Shown: piece after piece, positions 46,822-56,562 of the stretch
How positions within the stretch are numbered: position 1 is the first letter of the stretch
Layout of the letters: each line of letters starts with the position of its first letter
DNA from: Castellaniella sp044508625
GTDB lineage: Bacteria > Pseudomonadota > Gammaproteobacteria > Burkholderiales > Burkholderiaceae_B
Direction: 5' to 3'
NCBI GenBank assembly: GCA_044508625.1
Contig: JBIQHJ010000003.1
Span: 1 to 64,000 of the forward strand
DNA length: 64,000 nucleotides
Program-made: the position numbers and the translations under genes
Notes under the pieces: model-generated
What the model was told of the DNA's origin: nothing
Database searches by the model: none
Seen by the model: the letters and a program-made list of their open reading frames with translations, nothing else

Positions 46822-47187
46822 ATGCCTTCCGATAGCTCTCTCTACGACGAAAACCACCTCAAGGTCCTGCGTCTGCTGGAATCCGATCCCAGCCTCAGCC
46901 AGCGCGAGCTGTCCGAGGCCCTGGGCGTGAGCCTGGGCAAGACCAACTACTGCATCCGCGCCCTGCTGGACAAGGGGCTGATCAAGATGCAGAACTTCCG
47001 CAACAGCCAGAACAAGCTCGCCTACGCCTACCTGCTGACGCCCGCGGGGATCGCCGCCAAGGCCGAGCTCACGGCCAGTTTTCTGAGGATCAAGTTGCGT
47101 GAATACGAGGCCCTGCGGCGCGAGATCGAGAAATTACGGCGTGAGATAAGAGAGATATCACGAGATAGGACATTAAATAATGAGTAG
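46822..47187 (+). CDS. MarR-family EPS-associated transcriptional regulator
   Basis: The 121-residue protein has a winged-helix DNA-binding domain (HLKVLRLLESDPSLSQRELS, LGVSLGKTNYCIRALLDKGL) and a C-terminal charged helix (REYEALRREIEKLRREI), as in the small MarR-like regulators that lead exopolysaccharide clusters. The ATG at 46822 (MPSDSSLYDE) is chosen because the longer frame to 46768 crosses the ops site. Base composition turns sharply AT-rich in the last 80 bases of the gene, which looks like a recombination edge. Confidence 0.88.
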   Translation: MPSDSSLYDENHLKVLRLLESDPSLSQRELSEALGVSLGKTNYCIRALLDKGLIKMQNFRNSQNKLAYAYLLTPAGIAAKAELTASFLRIKLREYEALRREIEKLRREIREISRDRTLNNE

Positions 47188-47324
47188 AAAGAGTGAGGTC
47201 CTCCGGATTGTGGTTTCTAAAAACACCTACTAGGGAACCACTATAGCGGGTTAGGCTTATATTGCCTGACTGAAATAAAACCAAACCAATAATCATTGAA
47301 ATATGGAAGGGTATTGGAATATAA

Positions 47325-48305
47325 ATGAAGTTTATAAAAATAAGCAGATTGTCCAATAAAAAAGGAATTTCGGATAATGTATTATATGCATTTATTTTTG
47401 TTTATGGCGCGGCTGGGTTGTCGTTTTTGGCAACCTTATTAAGAGACTATTTCATAATCAGCCATGCAAACAACGCTTCTCAATTTTTCCAGTTGTTCTA
47501 TGTCGCGTCGATGTCTGCTGGCTTTGCCGTGAATGCCTTAACCCTAGGAAAGCGCTTGCCGGTCAGCTATATCGCAATTTTAGCGGTTGTGTCTATTTGC
47601 ATATGTTTAATCCTGGTGCCCAAAGATCAGTATAATCTATCCTCAATTTCATGGGTTATCCTTATACAGTTTTTGTGGATAATAGGGGCGTTTTGGGCCC
47701 GCATTGCGATAGAGAGGAACTTTTTCTTTCTCGGGCGAAGTAGGGAGACTGTAACCTCATTAGCCACAGTGCCTTTCATTGTAGCTGGCTTTACCACGCA
47801 GTCTTCATTCATATACGCGGTCATTATTGGGACCCTATTTTCACTCGTGGTATATAGGATGGCAATCAAATTAGGGCCCGAAAGCGAACATAATAAAAAT
47901 AATTCGGATTCAGAATCATCAGGAAGGGCAGACGGATATGTCAGGTTCATCGAAAATATTGCCTTATCGAATGTTGCGAGTTTCATAATAACTTGGTGGG
48001 CATTGAAGAATACGGAGGCGAGTAGCACGGTATTTGGCATAGAATCCACGGTTGCGATTAGAGTCAGCTTATACGTATACCAGACCATAACAATAGGTGC
48101 GATTGTGTTTGCGGTCAGAAGATATAAAAGCATAGGGACAGTGGCTAGCCGAAACATTGGAGCAGTTGCATTGGCTAGTGTTTTAGGAGGGGTTTTTCTT
48201 CCTCTAGAGGTATCAGTAGTCATTCTTCCTCTTGCTGCCGGCGTCGCTCATTACTCTCTTGTTATCTACCTTCAAAGGAATAGAGATCGCGGAGGCTATT
48301 TGTGA
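47325..48305 (+). CDS. Polytopic membrane protein of the polysaccharide island, possible flippase
   Basis: The 326-residue protein has roughly eight to ten hydrophobic segments and few charged loops; I cannot assign it to a family by eye. It is the only candidate in the island for a Wzx-type flippase, but Wzx proteins usually have about 400 residues and twelve segments. It is AT-rich, unlike the flanking chromosome. Its stop overlaps the next start in a GTGA. The 137-bp gap before it (47188-47324) is AT-rich and shows no gene. Confidence 0.7.
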   Translation: MKFIKISRLSNKKGISDNVLYAFIFVYGAAGLSFLATLLRDYFIISHANNASQFFQLFYVASMSAGFAVNALTLGKRLPVSYIAILAVVSICICLILVPKDQYNLSSISWVILIQFLWIIGAFWARIAIERNFFFLGRSRETVTSLATVPFIVAGFTTQSSFIYAVIIGTLFSLVVYRMAIKLGPESEHNKNNSDSESSGRADGYVRFIENIALSNVASFIITWWALKNTEASSTVFGIESTVAIRVSLYVYQTITIGAIVFAVRRYKSIGTVASRNIGAVALASVLGGVFLPLEVSVVILPLAAGVAHYSLVIYLQRNRDRGGYL

Positions 48306-49747
48306 GAGAAAAAGAAAACCAAAAGGATATGAATTTAATTTCCTTTGCGGCTATTTTTTCGTACATTTCGCTCTTCGCCGGGCAATTAACTACGGGAAGG
48401 TTATCTACAATCGCACACTGGGTGCCATCCTTAGAGATAAGAATACTGGCGCTGATGATTGTTGGCTTTATTATTCTGTACGTCTGGGCTCGTATGGGAA
48501 ATAAGTACAATAATTTTGGTAATGGCTTTGCGAAGGGTAGCTTAAAGATTCTTTCTATAATAATAATCAGCCAAGTAATTATTATACTTTTAGAGTTGGT
48601 CTCTCGAAAAGGGGAGGGCGACTATAGAATGATAAAGGAGATTATGGTCTCCATTATCCAAATGTCAGCCGTAACGATTCTAATATGTATGTGGGGAAAG
48701 GATTATGTGCTTGCCCTCCTAAGGGTCGCTCTCGGGGCGGGTATTGTTACGAGCTTTTGGTTCTTTTTCCTGTATCGAGGCCCCGAATCTGGCCCGATAA
48801 TGAGCGTCTTTACAGTTTATCGGATTGCTCTGTTTGCGGGATTCTCTGGATTATATATATTCTTCGAAGAAAGATATAATAAGAAGCAACTATTAATTCT
48901 AGGGTCGGCAGTACTCTGCTTTTCGTCCTCATTTTCAACCTTATCAAAGGCGGCATTACTTGGCGGAGTTTTCTCTATAGCGATGATGATAGCCGTATAC
49001 TATCTATGGATAGATAAAAAAAGAGCATTAACTACTCTCCTGGTGCTAATTTCCGCGGTAGCGATATTTTGGATAGGTCGTGGCCAAACGTTTGAAGCGC
49101 GCGTTGCGGAAGGGGTATTTGGTGTAGGTTATGATCCACTTAGTACGATGGAGGCTGTTGAGCCGCCTCCTAAGGGAGAGCATGAGACCGACAAAGATAT
49201 GTTAGAGAGGGAGATTGCTTTTGATGCCCAAAAAAGTCTCGCCAAGCAAATCGCGTGTTCTTTTACTCGGACTCCATGTGATCCCAGCCCTACGTATACC
49301 GAAGAGGTTTTTACCAAGCTCTTATTTAGAAATTATATCGTATTGCCGGATTATTCTGTCAGACTTAGGCTTGCTTATCGAGCTTTAGAGGGTTTTTCAA
49401 ACCACCCATATGTAGGTAATGGATTTGGTAAGTACAAATTAACCGCAATTAATTTATATACTAATTTACCAGAAGTGTATCACTACCCACATAATTTCAT
49501 CTTGGAGCTCCTGTATTCAGTCGGGGTGCTTGGAACCGCACCTATAATGATTGTGTTGTTGATTTGTATCGGGCTCGTTATAAGGAAACCGCGAGGGCTT
49601 CACGCTGCTGCACCGATAGTGGGCGCTGCGGCCGCAGGAATAGTCGGGGCGTTATTCGGTGGAGATTACTCAGATTTTAGGATTGTATGGATATATCTTA
49701 TTCTCGCTTACGCCGTATATTTGATGAATCAAGCTAACGTCGAGTAA
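48302..49747 (+). CDS. O-antigen polymerase/ligase family membrane protein (Wzy_C-like)
   Basis: The 481-residue protein has about eleven hydrophobic segments and a large periplasmic loop (about 265-390) that ends NHPYVGNGFGKYKL ... HYPHNFILELLYSVGVLG, the Wzy_C/WaaL pattern with conserved His. It either polymerises repeat units or transfers chains. The start is uncertain: the GTG at 48302 overlaps the preceding stop, while the ATG at 48329 (MNLISFAAIF) also fits. It is strongly AT-rich. Confidence 0.8.
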   Translation: MREKENQKDMNLISFAAIFSYISLFAGQLTTGRLSTIAHWVPSLEIRILALMIVGFIILYVWARMGNKYNNFGNGFAKGSLKILSIIIISQVIIILLELVSRKGEGDYRMIKEIMVSIIQMSAVTILICMWGKDYVLALLRVALGAGIVTSFWFFFLYRGPESGPIMSVFTVYRIALFAGFSGLYIFFEERYNKKQLLILGSAVLCFSSSFSTLSKAALLGGVFSIAMMIAVYYLWIDKKRALTTLLVLISAVAIFWIGRGQTFEARVAEGVFGVGYDPLSTMEAVEPPPKGEHETDKDMLEREIAFDAQKSLAKQIACSFTRTPCDPSPTYTEEVFTKLLFRNYIVLPDYSVRLRLAYRALEGFSNHPYVGNGFGKYKLTAINLYTNLPEVYHYPHNFILELLYSVGVLGTAPIMIVLLICIGLVIRKPRGLHAAAPIVGAAAAGIVGALFGGDYSDFRIVWIYLILAYAVYLMNQANVE

Positions 49748-49814
49748 GTCAAAAATTAGGTAAACATGAATAGAATTACAGTTTTTATGTCAATCAAAAA
49801 CAATATATAATGAG

Positions 49815-51137
49815 ATGAGAATAGAAAATAAGGTCCCTGGATTTGAGTATGCTCCTACATTGGGGTGGCTAATATTTATAGTGTGTCCAGCTATTTATCA
49901 GTATGGCTATCTTGATCCGGGATTTCGCGCGGAGTATATGCTAATAATAATAATCATATGTATCGGATTCCTCGTGGCTGATTGGTATTCTCTCAGGGTA
50001 ATTAAATCAAATCAAGGGAGTAAGTATGTGGATAGTATATCAAGATATTCGATGTACTCAATAGTCGCCATATCTGTCTTGGTGATGCTTTTTAACTTAT
50101 ATCAAATTAGAGATCTGCCGTTGCTTTCGTTGTTCACAGATAAGAATGTTGATCTATCGGATCAGAGGTATCTGGCAACGAAGGGACTAGAGGTTCCTGT
50201 AGTCATAAAATATCTATACAATTGGAGTTTGGTTGTTTTTGCTCCATTGGCTATCGTGCTAGGCGTTCGTTCTCAAAGAGCCTGGCTGAGCATCGCGCTT
50301 ATAGTATTCTCTGGTTTTTATGCGGTGGCGACGAGCGCTAAGTTTCCGTTAGCTCAATTACTCGTTTTGGTAATTGCGGGATTGATTTCTACAGCGACCG
50401 TTCAAGATAGAACAAGATGGTATAGGACGTTCATCTATGTGGGGGTGCTATCAATTTTTTCGTTATTTATTGCTTCCCAGTCGTTCAGATCAAATCTGGT
50501 TGAAAATGATGAAATTATCCGAGAAGGCAGATTGGGATTATTGCAAAGGTTTTCTTCGGACGACCCTCGTTCAACATTGACTCTTGGTGATATGCAGAGA
50601 TTGATCCCAGAAAGCAAGAACTCTCTGGGTTTCATCGAGAAAACAGAAAAAATTATTAATTATTTGTTCTATCGATCGTTCTTGACTCCCGTGGATGTTT
50701 CTATTCGGTGGTATGAGTATTATAAGACACAGGCGGCGCCGGAAGGTCTGATGAGTATATTTCTTTCTCGTGGCGGGTCGGCCGATTCCCCGAGCCGCAT
50801 TGTTGGGTTATGGGCATATCGAGATAGGTTTCCAGATCACTATAAGGCGTATATTAACGCATACGCCTCTTTTGATGCCGACGCGTATGCCAGATATGGG
50901 TTAGTTGGGGTTTTTCTTGCAACATTATTATTGCTCGCAATAAGATTGATTGGAGCAATCTGCTTCAGGTGTACACTCTTTAGTAGGTCATTGTATGGCT
51001 TGCTAGTTGGTGGATTGTTTTTGCTTCCCGCGTCTGCTTCCATTCAGGCAATGTTAGGTGCTCAGGGCCTTATGGTGGTGATTGTACTAATGATGATCAA
51101 TTTGGCTTTTTCAGTCTTAAGAATACGGAAGACGTAA
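49815..51137 (+). CDS. wzy: O-antigen repeat-unit polymerase (Wzy-like)
   Basis: The 440-residue protein has about ten to twelve membrane segments and large loops with LVENDEIIREGRLGLLQRFS and YRSFLTPVDVSIRWYEYYKT. This fits the very diverse oligosaccharide-polymerase family. It would link repeat units on undecaprenyl diphosphate in the periplasm. The assignment rests on topology, loop features and context, as Wzy proteins share little sequence. The gap 51138-51246 to the next gene holds nothing I recognise. Confidence 0.75.
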   Translation: MRIENKVPGFEYAPTLGWLIFIVCPAIYQYGYLDPGFRAEYMLIIIIICIGFLVADWYSLRVIKSNQGSKYVDSISRYSMYSIVAISVLVMLFNLYQIRDLPLLSLFTDKNVDLSDQRYLATKGLEVPVVIKYLYNWSLVVFAPLAIVLGVRSQRAWLSIALIVFSGFYAVATSAKFPLAQLLVLVIAGLISTATVQDRTRWYRTFIYVGVLSIFSLFIASQSFRSNLVENDEIIREGRLGLLQRFSSDDPRSTLTLGDMQRLIPESKNSLGFIEKTEKIINYLFYRSFLTPVDVSIRWYEYYKTQAAPEGLMSIFLSRGGSADSPSRIVGLWAYRDRFPDHYKAYINAYASFDADAYARYGLVGVFLATLLLLAIRLIGAICFRCTLFSRSLYGLLVGGLFLLPASASIQAMLGAQGLMVVIVLMMINLAFSVLRIRKT

Positions 51138-51246
51138 ATGGTTTCCTATATTATGTCTAGCCGAGAAGTTATATAATTTAGCTGCTTCCTCAATGAGATG
51201 CCGCTCCTGATTGCCCAGGAATGCGTAGTTAAAATTTGATAAGACA

Positions 51247-52518
51247 ATGAAGAAAATATGGATTTTTCAGACCGGGGAACCACTTCATATTGATGGAGAG
51301 GGATCTCGAGGTATGCGATGTATGAACTTGGCGAATAAGTTGGTCCAAGATGGGCACAAGGTTACCATATGGAGTTCTGATTTTTACCATCAGGAGAAGC
51401 GTCATCGGCGGGGAGAATATACCGAGATAGTAACCTCTGATAATTTAGAGATCCGCCTTGTCCCCAGTATGGGCTATTCCAGAAATATCGGCATTAAGCG
51501 ACTTGTGGACCATGCGCAATTAGCCTTTAATCTGAGGAAGGCGCTGTTAAACGCCTCAGATGTGCCCGATGTCGCATTCATAGGGTATCCACCAATCGAA
51601 TTTGCTTGGTATGCTATAAAATTTCTAAGGCAGAGAGGCGTTCCAACACTTCTGGATATCAAGGACAATTGGCCTGAGTTCTTTGTTACCCCATTTCCTC
51701 AACGTGTGAAGTGGTTGGCTAGGTTGGCGCTTTTCCCATATTTTATCTTGGGTAAAGACGTTATGCGAAGTGCAGATGGAATTTGTTCGATGACGCCCAG
51801 TTTCTTAAATTGGGCAAGATCTTTCTCGGGGCGGAATCCTGATTCTCTTGACGGGGTATTTCCGCTATCTCCACCAGAGCCTCTCGACTCTCCCTCGGAT
51901 ATTGAAAATGCAAGGCTGTGGTGGTCAGAAAAGGGTGTTCAGCCCAACGCGACGACCAAGTTTTTATTTGTGGGTAGCTTTTCTAAGGCATTTGACTTTG
52001 ACACTATCGCGCAAGCGGCTGATCGTTCTGCAAGGAAGGGCCACGACTGGCAGTTTATACTCTGCGGAGATGGCGGAGACGCTGAAAGCATTCGTCGATT
52101 ATTTTATGGTATGAGTAATGTTGTCATGCCGGGGTGGGTCAATAGAGCACAAATTGATGCGGTTGCTCAGTTGGCAGTTGGAGGATTGGCGCCGTATAAG
52201 AATACGGATAATTTTATAAACAACATGCCAAACAAGGTGGTTGATTACCTCTCCTTGTCTTTGCCGATTATTACGCCTCTAAGGGGAGAGGTCTCATCGA
52301 TGATTTCGTCGAACTCGTCGGGTCTTTTATATAGGGAAGGAGATGTAGGAGATCTGTACGATAAATTATATTGGCTAGCAACAGATCAGTCCGCACAAGC
52401 CATGATGGCAACTAATGCTCGCAAGGCCTATGATTCATTATTTCAGCATGATAAGGTCTATGGTGATCTAGTGGCACACCTCGTACGCATGGCGGATGGC
52501 GGCCATGGGCAACACTAA
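51247..52518 (+). CDS. Glycosyltransferase family 4
   Basis: The 423-residue GT-B enzyme starts MKKIWIFQTGEPLHIDGEGS and has NLANKLVQDGHKVTIWSSDF in the N-terminal Rossmann half. The C-terminal donor-binding half shows FLFVGSFSKAFDFDTIAQAA, FILCGDGGD, MPGWVNRAQIDAVAQLAVGG and MPNKVVDYLSLSLPIITPLR. The pattern is close to WbuB/WcaI-like transferases adding a sugar to a lipid-linked acceptor. It is the only non-priming glycosyltransferase gene in the island. Its last 23 bases overlap the methyltransferase gene, and the DNA becomes less AT-rich at that point. Confidence 0.88.
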   Translation: MKKIWIFQTGEPLHIDGEGSRGMRCMNLANKLVQDGHKVTIWSSDFYHQEKRHRRGEYTEIVTSDNLEIRLVPSMGYSRNIGIKRLVDHAQLAFNLRKALLNASDVPDVAFIGYPPIEFAWYAIKFLRQRGVPTLLDIKDNWPEFFVTPFPQRVKWLARLALFPYFILGKDVMRSADGICSMTPSFLNWARSFSGRNPDSLDGVFPLSPPEPLDSPSDIENARLWWSEKGVQPNATTKFLFVGSFSKAFDFDTIAQAADRSARKGHDWQFILCGDGGDAESIRRLFYGMSNVVMPGWVNRAQIDAVAQLAVGGLAPYKNTDNFINNMPNKVVDYLSLSLPIITPLRGEVSSMISSNSSGLLYREGDVGDLYDKLYWLATDQSAQAMMATNARKAYDSLFQHDKVYGDLVAHLVRMADGGHGQH

Positions 52519-53323
52519 TCCAGATGGCGAGCCCTCTCAGGCAGATAAGCACATCGAGCGTGATCGCTATGATCGGCGCGCCAGCGCACAACTTGCTGGT
52601 CGGTTGGCGAATGACCCGCAGGGCTATGCTGATATTCCCGCAGCGCTGCGTGCTCCCTACTTGCATTATGCGGAGACTATCCTGGCACAGGCGCATGTGC
52701 GAGCCCGGGTATTAGAGATCGGTGCTGGGACGGGCGCGCATACCGGTTACCTACTCGAGCGGGGTGCCTGGGTTACCGCCACAGACATCTCTGCCGAATC
52801 GCTGCGCGTATTGCGTCAGCGGCATGAAAGCCCGGAAGCGACGCTGGATGTTTGCACAGCCGATATGGAGGCCATCCCGTTCTCCACAGCGAGTTTTGAC
52901 ATGGTCACTGCAGCTGGTTGCCTGAGTTATGGTGATACCCTCCGCGTGCTATCAGAGATCGAGCGCGTCCTGAGACCGGGTGGGGTGTTTGTGTGTGTGG
53001 ACTCTCTGAACGATAATCCAGTTTACCGGTTTAATCGTTGGCTCCATTATCTGCGAGGAGGGCGTTCGAAATCGACTTTACGCCGGATGCCATCAACTCG
53101 GACGCTGGATCTTTATTCTTCCCGTTTTGAGTCGGTTCAGGTGCGCTATTTTGGAGCGCTTACCTTTGCGTTGCCGCTATTGCGGCGCATCCTGCGTGAA
53201 GACAAATGCGCTCGGCTACTTGATCGGTTCGATCACTTCGTGGGGGTGCGGCGATCCGCATTCAAGTTTGTAATGGTCGCTCGGAAATTCGGGCAGTCAT
53301 ATTCTGACGAGTTGAGGGATTGA
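52496..53323 (+). CDS. SAM-dependent methyltransferase (class I)
   Basis: The 275-residue protein has the SAM-binding motif VLEIGAGTGAHTGYLLERGA near residue 72, then VTATDISAESL, DMEAIPFSTASFDMV and LSEIERVLRPGGVFVCVDSL, as in Methyltransf_11 proteins. It could O-methylate a sugar of the repeat unit or cap a chain. The start may be the ATG at 52496 or 52505; both lie inside the glycosyltransferase 3' end. The stop is directly followed by the E1 alpha gene. Confidence 0.88.
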   Translation: MAAMGNTNPDGEPSQADKHIERDRYDRRASAQLAGRLANDPQGYADIPAALRAPYLHYAETILAQAHVRARVLEIGAGTGAHTGYLLERGAWVTATDISAESLRVLRQRHESPEATLDVCTADMEAIPFSTASFDMVTAAGCLSYGDTLRVLSEIERVLRPGGVFVCVDSLNDNPVYRFNRWLHYLRGGRSKSTLRRMPSTRTLDLYSSRFESVQVRYFGALTFALPLLRRILREDKCARLLDRFDHFVGVRRSAFKFVMVARKFGQSYSDELRD

Positions 53324-53324
53324 G

Positions 53325-54383
53325 ATGATGGAACAAGAAGGGTTGCCTATCGGACTGGGTTCACTGGCCGAGCCCGAAGCGCATCATGGGCCTATAGCCT
53401 TGCGAGGCTACTTGGCTGAAGCACTTGAGGGATTCATGCATGGCATGTTGCGCATCCGCGTAGCTGAACAGACGCTTGCGGAAAAGCGTCGGGACGGTCT
53501 GATTGGCGGGCCGGTGCATCTCGGGGTGGGACAGGAGGCGATTGCAGTTGGTGTATCGCATTCCCTGCGCAAAACCGACCGTGTGTTTGGTGCGCATCGA
53601 TCACACTCCCATGTGCTGGCCCTGGGTGCGAGCTTGCATGGTTTGTTTGCAGAAGTCTTGGGTAAGGACACTGGTTTATCGCGCGGTATGGGCGGATCAA
53701 TGCATTTATGGGACCAGAGGCATGGATTCTATGGCTCGGTTCCTATTGTCTCCGGGACTGTCTCGCTCGCAGTGGGGGCTGGCCTTGCGGCGCGCATGCA
53801 GGGTAGAGGCGACATTGGCGTGGCTTATCTAGGTGACGGTGCAATCGAGGAAGGCGTGGTACATGAGTCGTTGAATCTTGCCCGCATGCTCAAGGCACCG
53901 GTCCTGTTCGTAGTAGAAAACAATCTTTTTGCTAGCCATATGCATATTTCTTTACGCCAACCAGCAAATGCGACCGCACGTTTTGCTGCTGCGAATGATA
54001 TTCCCTTCAAAATCGTGGATGGCAACGATGTCGCCGAGGTTGCAGAGGCCGCTAGCAACTTGGTGGCGCGTGCGCGTAGAGGTGAGGGACCGATGTTTTT
54101 AGAGGCTGTTACATATCGTTGGTATGGCCATGTAGATTGGCGCGATGATATAGATGTCGGAGTTGAGCGATCAGTGGAACATGTGGCGAACTGGAAGGCG
54201 CGTGACCCGGTCAAGCGGCTAGCGGATGCGATGGTCGCGCACGGCCAATGGAGCGAGGCACGTACTAAGGCTTTGCTGGAAACGCTGCGCGCTGAGGCCG
54301 CCACTGCTTGGGATCAAGCGGTGGCTGATCCCTATCCCGATGCATGTCAACTGCTAGCCCGTGTCTTTGCTGCGAAGGACTGA
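53325..54383 (+). CDS. Thiamine-diphosphate-dependent dehydrogenase E1 alpha-type subunit in a polysaccharide locus
   Basis: The 352-residue protein matches E1 alpha of 2-oxoacid/acetoin dehydrogenases: PVHLGVGQEAIAVGV (63-77), HRSHSHVLALG, GGSMHLWDQRHGFYG and the thiamine-diphosphate motif GDG (170-172) with NN at 199-200. It pairs with the E1 beta-like gene 3 nt downstream. No E2 or E3 gene is present. Within a sugar-nucleotide cluster it may transfer a two-carbon unit from pyruvate to a keto-sugar, as proposed for the AviB1/AviB2 pair in avilamycin synthesis. That role is inference. Confidence 0.9.
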   Translation: MMEQEGLPIGLGSLAEPEAHHGPIALRGYLAEALEGFMHGMLRIRVAEQTLAEKRRDGLIGGPVHLGVGQEAIAVGVSHSLRKTDRVFGAHRSHSHVLALGASLHGLFAEVLGKDTGLSRGMGGSMHLWDQRHGFYGSVPIVSGTVSLAVGAGLAARMQGRGDIGVAYLGDGAIEEGVVHESLNLARMLKAPVLFVVENNLFASHMHISLRQPANATARFAAANDIPFKIVDGNDVAEVAEAASNLVARARRGEGPMFLEAVTYRWYGHVDWRDDIDVGVERSVEHVANWKARDPVKRLADAMVAHGQWSEARTKALLETLRAEAATAWDQAVADPYPDACQLLARVFAAKD

Positions 54384-54386
54384 GGA

Positions 54387-55376
54387 ATGAATCAGAGCAA
54401 CCCACTGAACTATGGCACGGCAATTTTGTCGGCTTTTGAGTATCTCCTGGAAAATCATCCAGAGGTTTTTGTTATCGGCCAAGGCTTGTGGAGCCCCTGG
54501 TATGTGGGCAACTCGATGACGGATCTTGATAAGAAGTTCGGGGCCGCTCGGATCATCGATACGCCAGTATCAGAATCGGCTTGCACCGGTGCTGCAGTGG
54601 GCGCATCGCTGGCGGGGATGCGGCCAATCGTAGTCCATCCCCGCATGGATTTCATGCTCTATGCGATTGATGCGATCGTGAATCAAGCGGCGAAATGGTC
54701 TCACATGGTGGGGGGGCAAGCGCATCCGTCGGTTACAATTCGGGCAATCATCAATCGCGGCGGGGAGCAAGGCGCCCAGCACTCGCAGGCATTGCATGCT
54801 TGGTTCGCCCATATACCTGGTCTTCGAGTGGTGATGCCTGCCACTGTGGCTGATGCTCGTGACCTGCTGATCGCAGCGGTGCTATGCGAGGATCCAGTCA
54901 TGTATATCGATGATCGATGGCTCTATGACCAAGTCGATGAGTTGCCACCGATTGCTCCAGTTGATCTGCGCGAGCAAGGTCCTCGCCGACTGATTGAGGG
55001 GCATGATATTACGCTGGTGGCGTCGAGTTATTCCACGCGCCTAGCTTGCGAGGCGAGCCGTGAACTGGCTGCTGAAGGCCTCTCCGTGGAGGTCATCGAT
55101 CTACGGGTACTGAATCCTTTTGATCCTTCCGTGATCGTCGATTCGGTGATGAAGACTGGTCGGCTATTGGTCGTGGACGGCGGATGGAAGGTCTGCGGTA
55201 TGGGAGCAGAGGTAATCACCTCTGTGGTAGAACGCACCGGGCCGTCAGCGTTGCGCCAGGCGCCTGCGAGAATCTCCCTGCCGGCGGCGCCGGCACCGAC
55301 TTCGCGCCCCTTGGAAAAGCTCTATTATCCAGATACGATAGCGGTCGCCCAGCGGGTTCGTGAGATGCTGTCCTAG
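54387..55376 (+). CDS. Thiamine-diphosphate-dependent dehydrogenase E1 beta-type subunit in a polysaccharide locus
   Basis: The 329-residue protein has the transketolase pyrimidine-binding domain (YGTAILSAFEYLLENHPEVF, DTPVSESACTGAAVGASLAG) and the C-terminal transketolase domain (ITLVASSYSTRLACEASREL, VEVIDLRVLNPFD, LLVVDGGWKVCGMGAEV). The Glu of VSESA should activate the cofactor. With the alpha subunit it would form an alpha2beta2 enzyme. Standard E1 beta proteins have similar length, so nothing is missing; what is unusual is the absence of E2/E3 and the setting among glycan genes. Confidence 0.9.
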   Translation: MNQSNPLNYGTAILSAFEYLLENHPEVFVIGQGLWSPWYVGNSMTDLDKKFGAARIIDTPVSESACTGAAVGASLAGMRPIVVHPRMDFMLYAIDAIVNQAAKWSHMVGGQAHPSVTIRAIINRGGEQGAQHSQALHAWFAHIPGLRVVMPATVADARDLLIAAVLCEDPVMYIDDRWLYDQVDELPPIAPVDLREQGPRRLIEGHDITLVASSYSTRLACEASRELAAEGLSVEVIDLRVLNPFDPSVIVDSVMKTGRLLVVDGGWKVCGMGAEVITSVVERTGPSALRQAPARISLPAAPAPTSRPLEKLYYPDTIAVAQRVREMLS

Positions 55377-55437
55377 TTCGGTTTTTTGCTTGGCGCTGGA
55401 TTACAATCCTACTTTTATCAAAAACGGCAGATTTGAA

Positions 55438-56553
55438 ATGACACAGACTAGAAAGGTGCCTTTTTTCGACTATCCCCGGGCGTTCCTGGATGACAAGGAC
55501 GATCTGATGCGAATCGTCGGGGATGTTGGCCAACGGGGTGCCTTCATCATGCAGCAGGACCTACGAGACTTCGAAGCCGCACTGGCGGCTTATACAGGCG
55601 CGCAGTTTGCCATCGGTGTTGGCAATGCTACCGACGGCTTGGAGTTCTCTTGGATGGCGCTTGGGTTGCGACCAGGGGATGAGGTGATCTGTAGCTCGCA
55701 CACCATGCTAGCTACGGCTTCGGCGATCAAAACGGCGGGAGGGGAACCTGTGCCTGTGGAGATCGGGCCAGACAACTTGATCGATCCGGATGCCATCGAG
55801 GCGGCGATTACCCCGCGCACAGTGGGCATCATGCCCACACAGCTAAATGGGCGCACCTGCGATATGGATAGAATCATGGGAATTGCGCAGCGCCACGGCT
55901 TTTTCGTTGTTGAGGACGCTGCGCAAGCGCTCGGCTCCCGGTTCAAGGGTCGGCACGCAGGGACGTTTGGAAATGCCGCCGCTATCAGTTTCTTTCCGGC
56001 GAAGGTCTTGGGGTGCCTAGGTGATGGGGGAGGGGTGATCACTAGTAGCCCTGCCGTCTATGACAAGGTCTACCAGTTGCATGACCACGGACGTAATCCT
56101 GACGGTGAGATCATGAGTTGGGGGCGTAACAGCCGGCTTGATAACTTACAGGCGGCAATCCTGAATCATCGGCTCAAAGGGTATAGCGCCGTCATAGAAC
56201 GTCGCCGCGCTGTTGCCGCGCAATATCAGGCGCAGTTGGGCGATCTGGATGAGTTGCAACTTCCCCCTGCTCCTGATGCCGATTCGGATCATTTCGATGT
56301 CTATCAGAACTACGAGTTGCAGGCTGATCGTCGGGACGACCTAAGGGCCTATTTGGCAGAACAAGGCATCGGAACTCTGATTCAATGGGGTGGTAAGGCT
56401 GTACACCAATGGGAGCGGCTGGGCTTTGTGTGTAAGCTGCCCAAGGTCGAACGCTTCTTCGAGCGTTGCATCATGCTGCCAATGAATATGTTTATAACGG
56501 ATGACAACGTGTCCTATGTTTGCGGTGCGATTCGCCACTTTTATCGCAAGTAG
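55438..56553 (+). CDS. DegT/DnrJ/EryC1/StrS sugar aminotransferase
   Basis: This PLP-dependent enzyme of 371 residues places an amino group on a keto-sugar nucleotide. It has NATDGLEFSWMALGLRPGDE, VVEDAAQALGSRFKG (Asp160 region) and FFPAKVLGCLGDGG with the PLP Lys189. Its likely substrate is the 4-keto-6-deoxy sugar made by the WbpM-like enzyme, or a 3-keto form. The ATG at 55438 (MTQTRKVPFF) is preferred over the upstream open frame, which runs back over the E1 beta stop. Confidence 0.92.
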   Translation: MTQTRKVPFFDYPRAFLDDKDDLMRIVGDVGQRGAFIMQQDLRDFEAALAAYTGAQFAIGVGNATDGLEFSWMALGLRPGDEVICSSHTMLATASAIKTAGGEPVPVEIGPDNLIDPDAIEAAITPRTVGIMPTQLNGRTCDMDRIMGIAQRHGFFVVEDAAQALGSRFKGRHAGTFGNAAAISFFPAKVLGCLGDGGGVITSSPAVYDKVYQLHDHGRNPDGEIMSWGRNSRLDNLQAAILNHRLKGYSAVIERRRAVAAQYQAQLGDLDELQLPPAPDADSDHFDVYQNYELQADRRDDLRAYLAEQGIGTLIQWGGKAVHQWERLGFVCKLPKVERFFERCIMLPMNMFITDDNVSYVCGAIRHFYRK

Positions 56554-56562
56554 AGATTCCCC

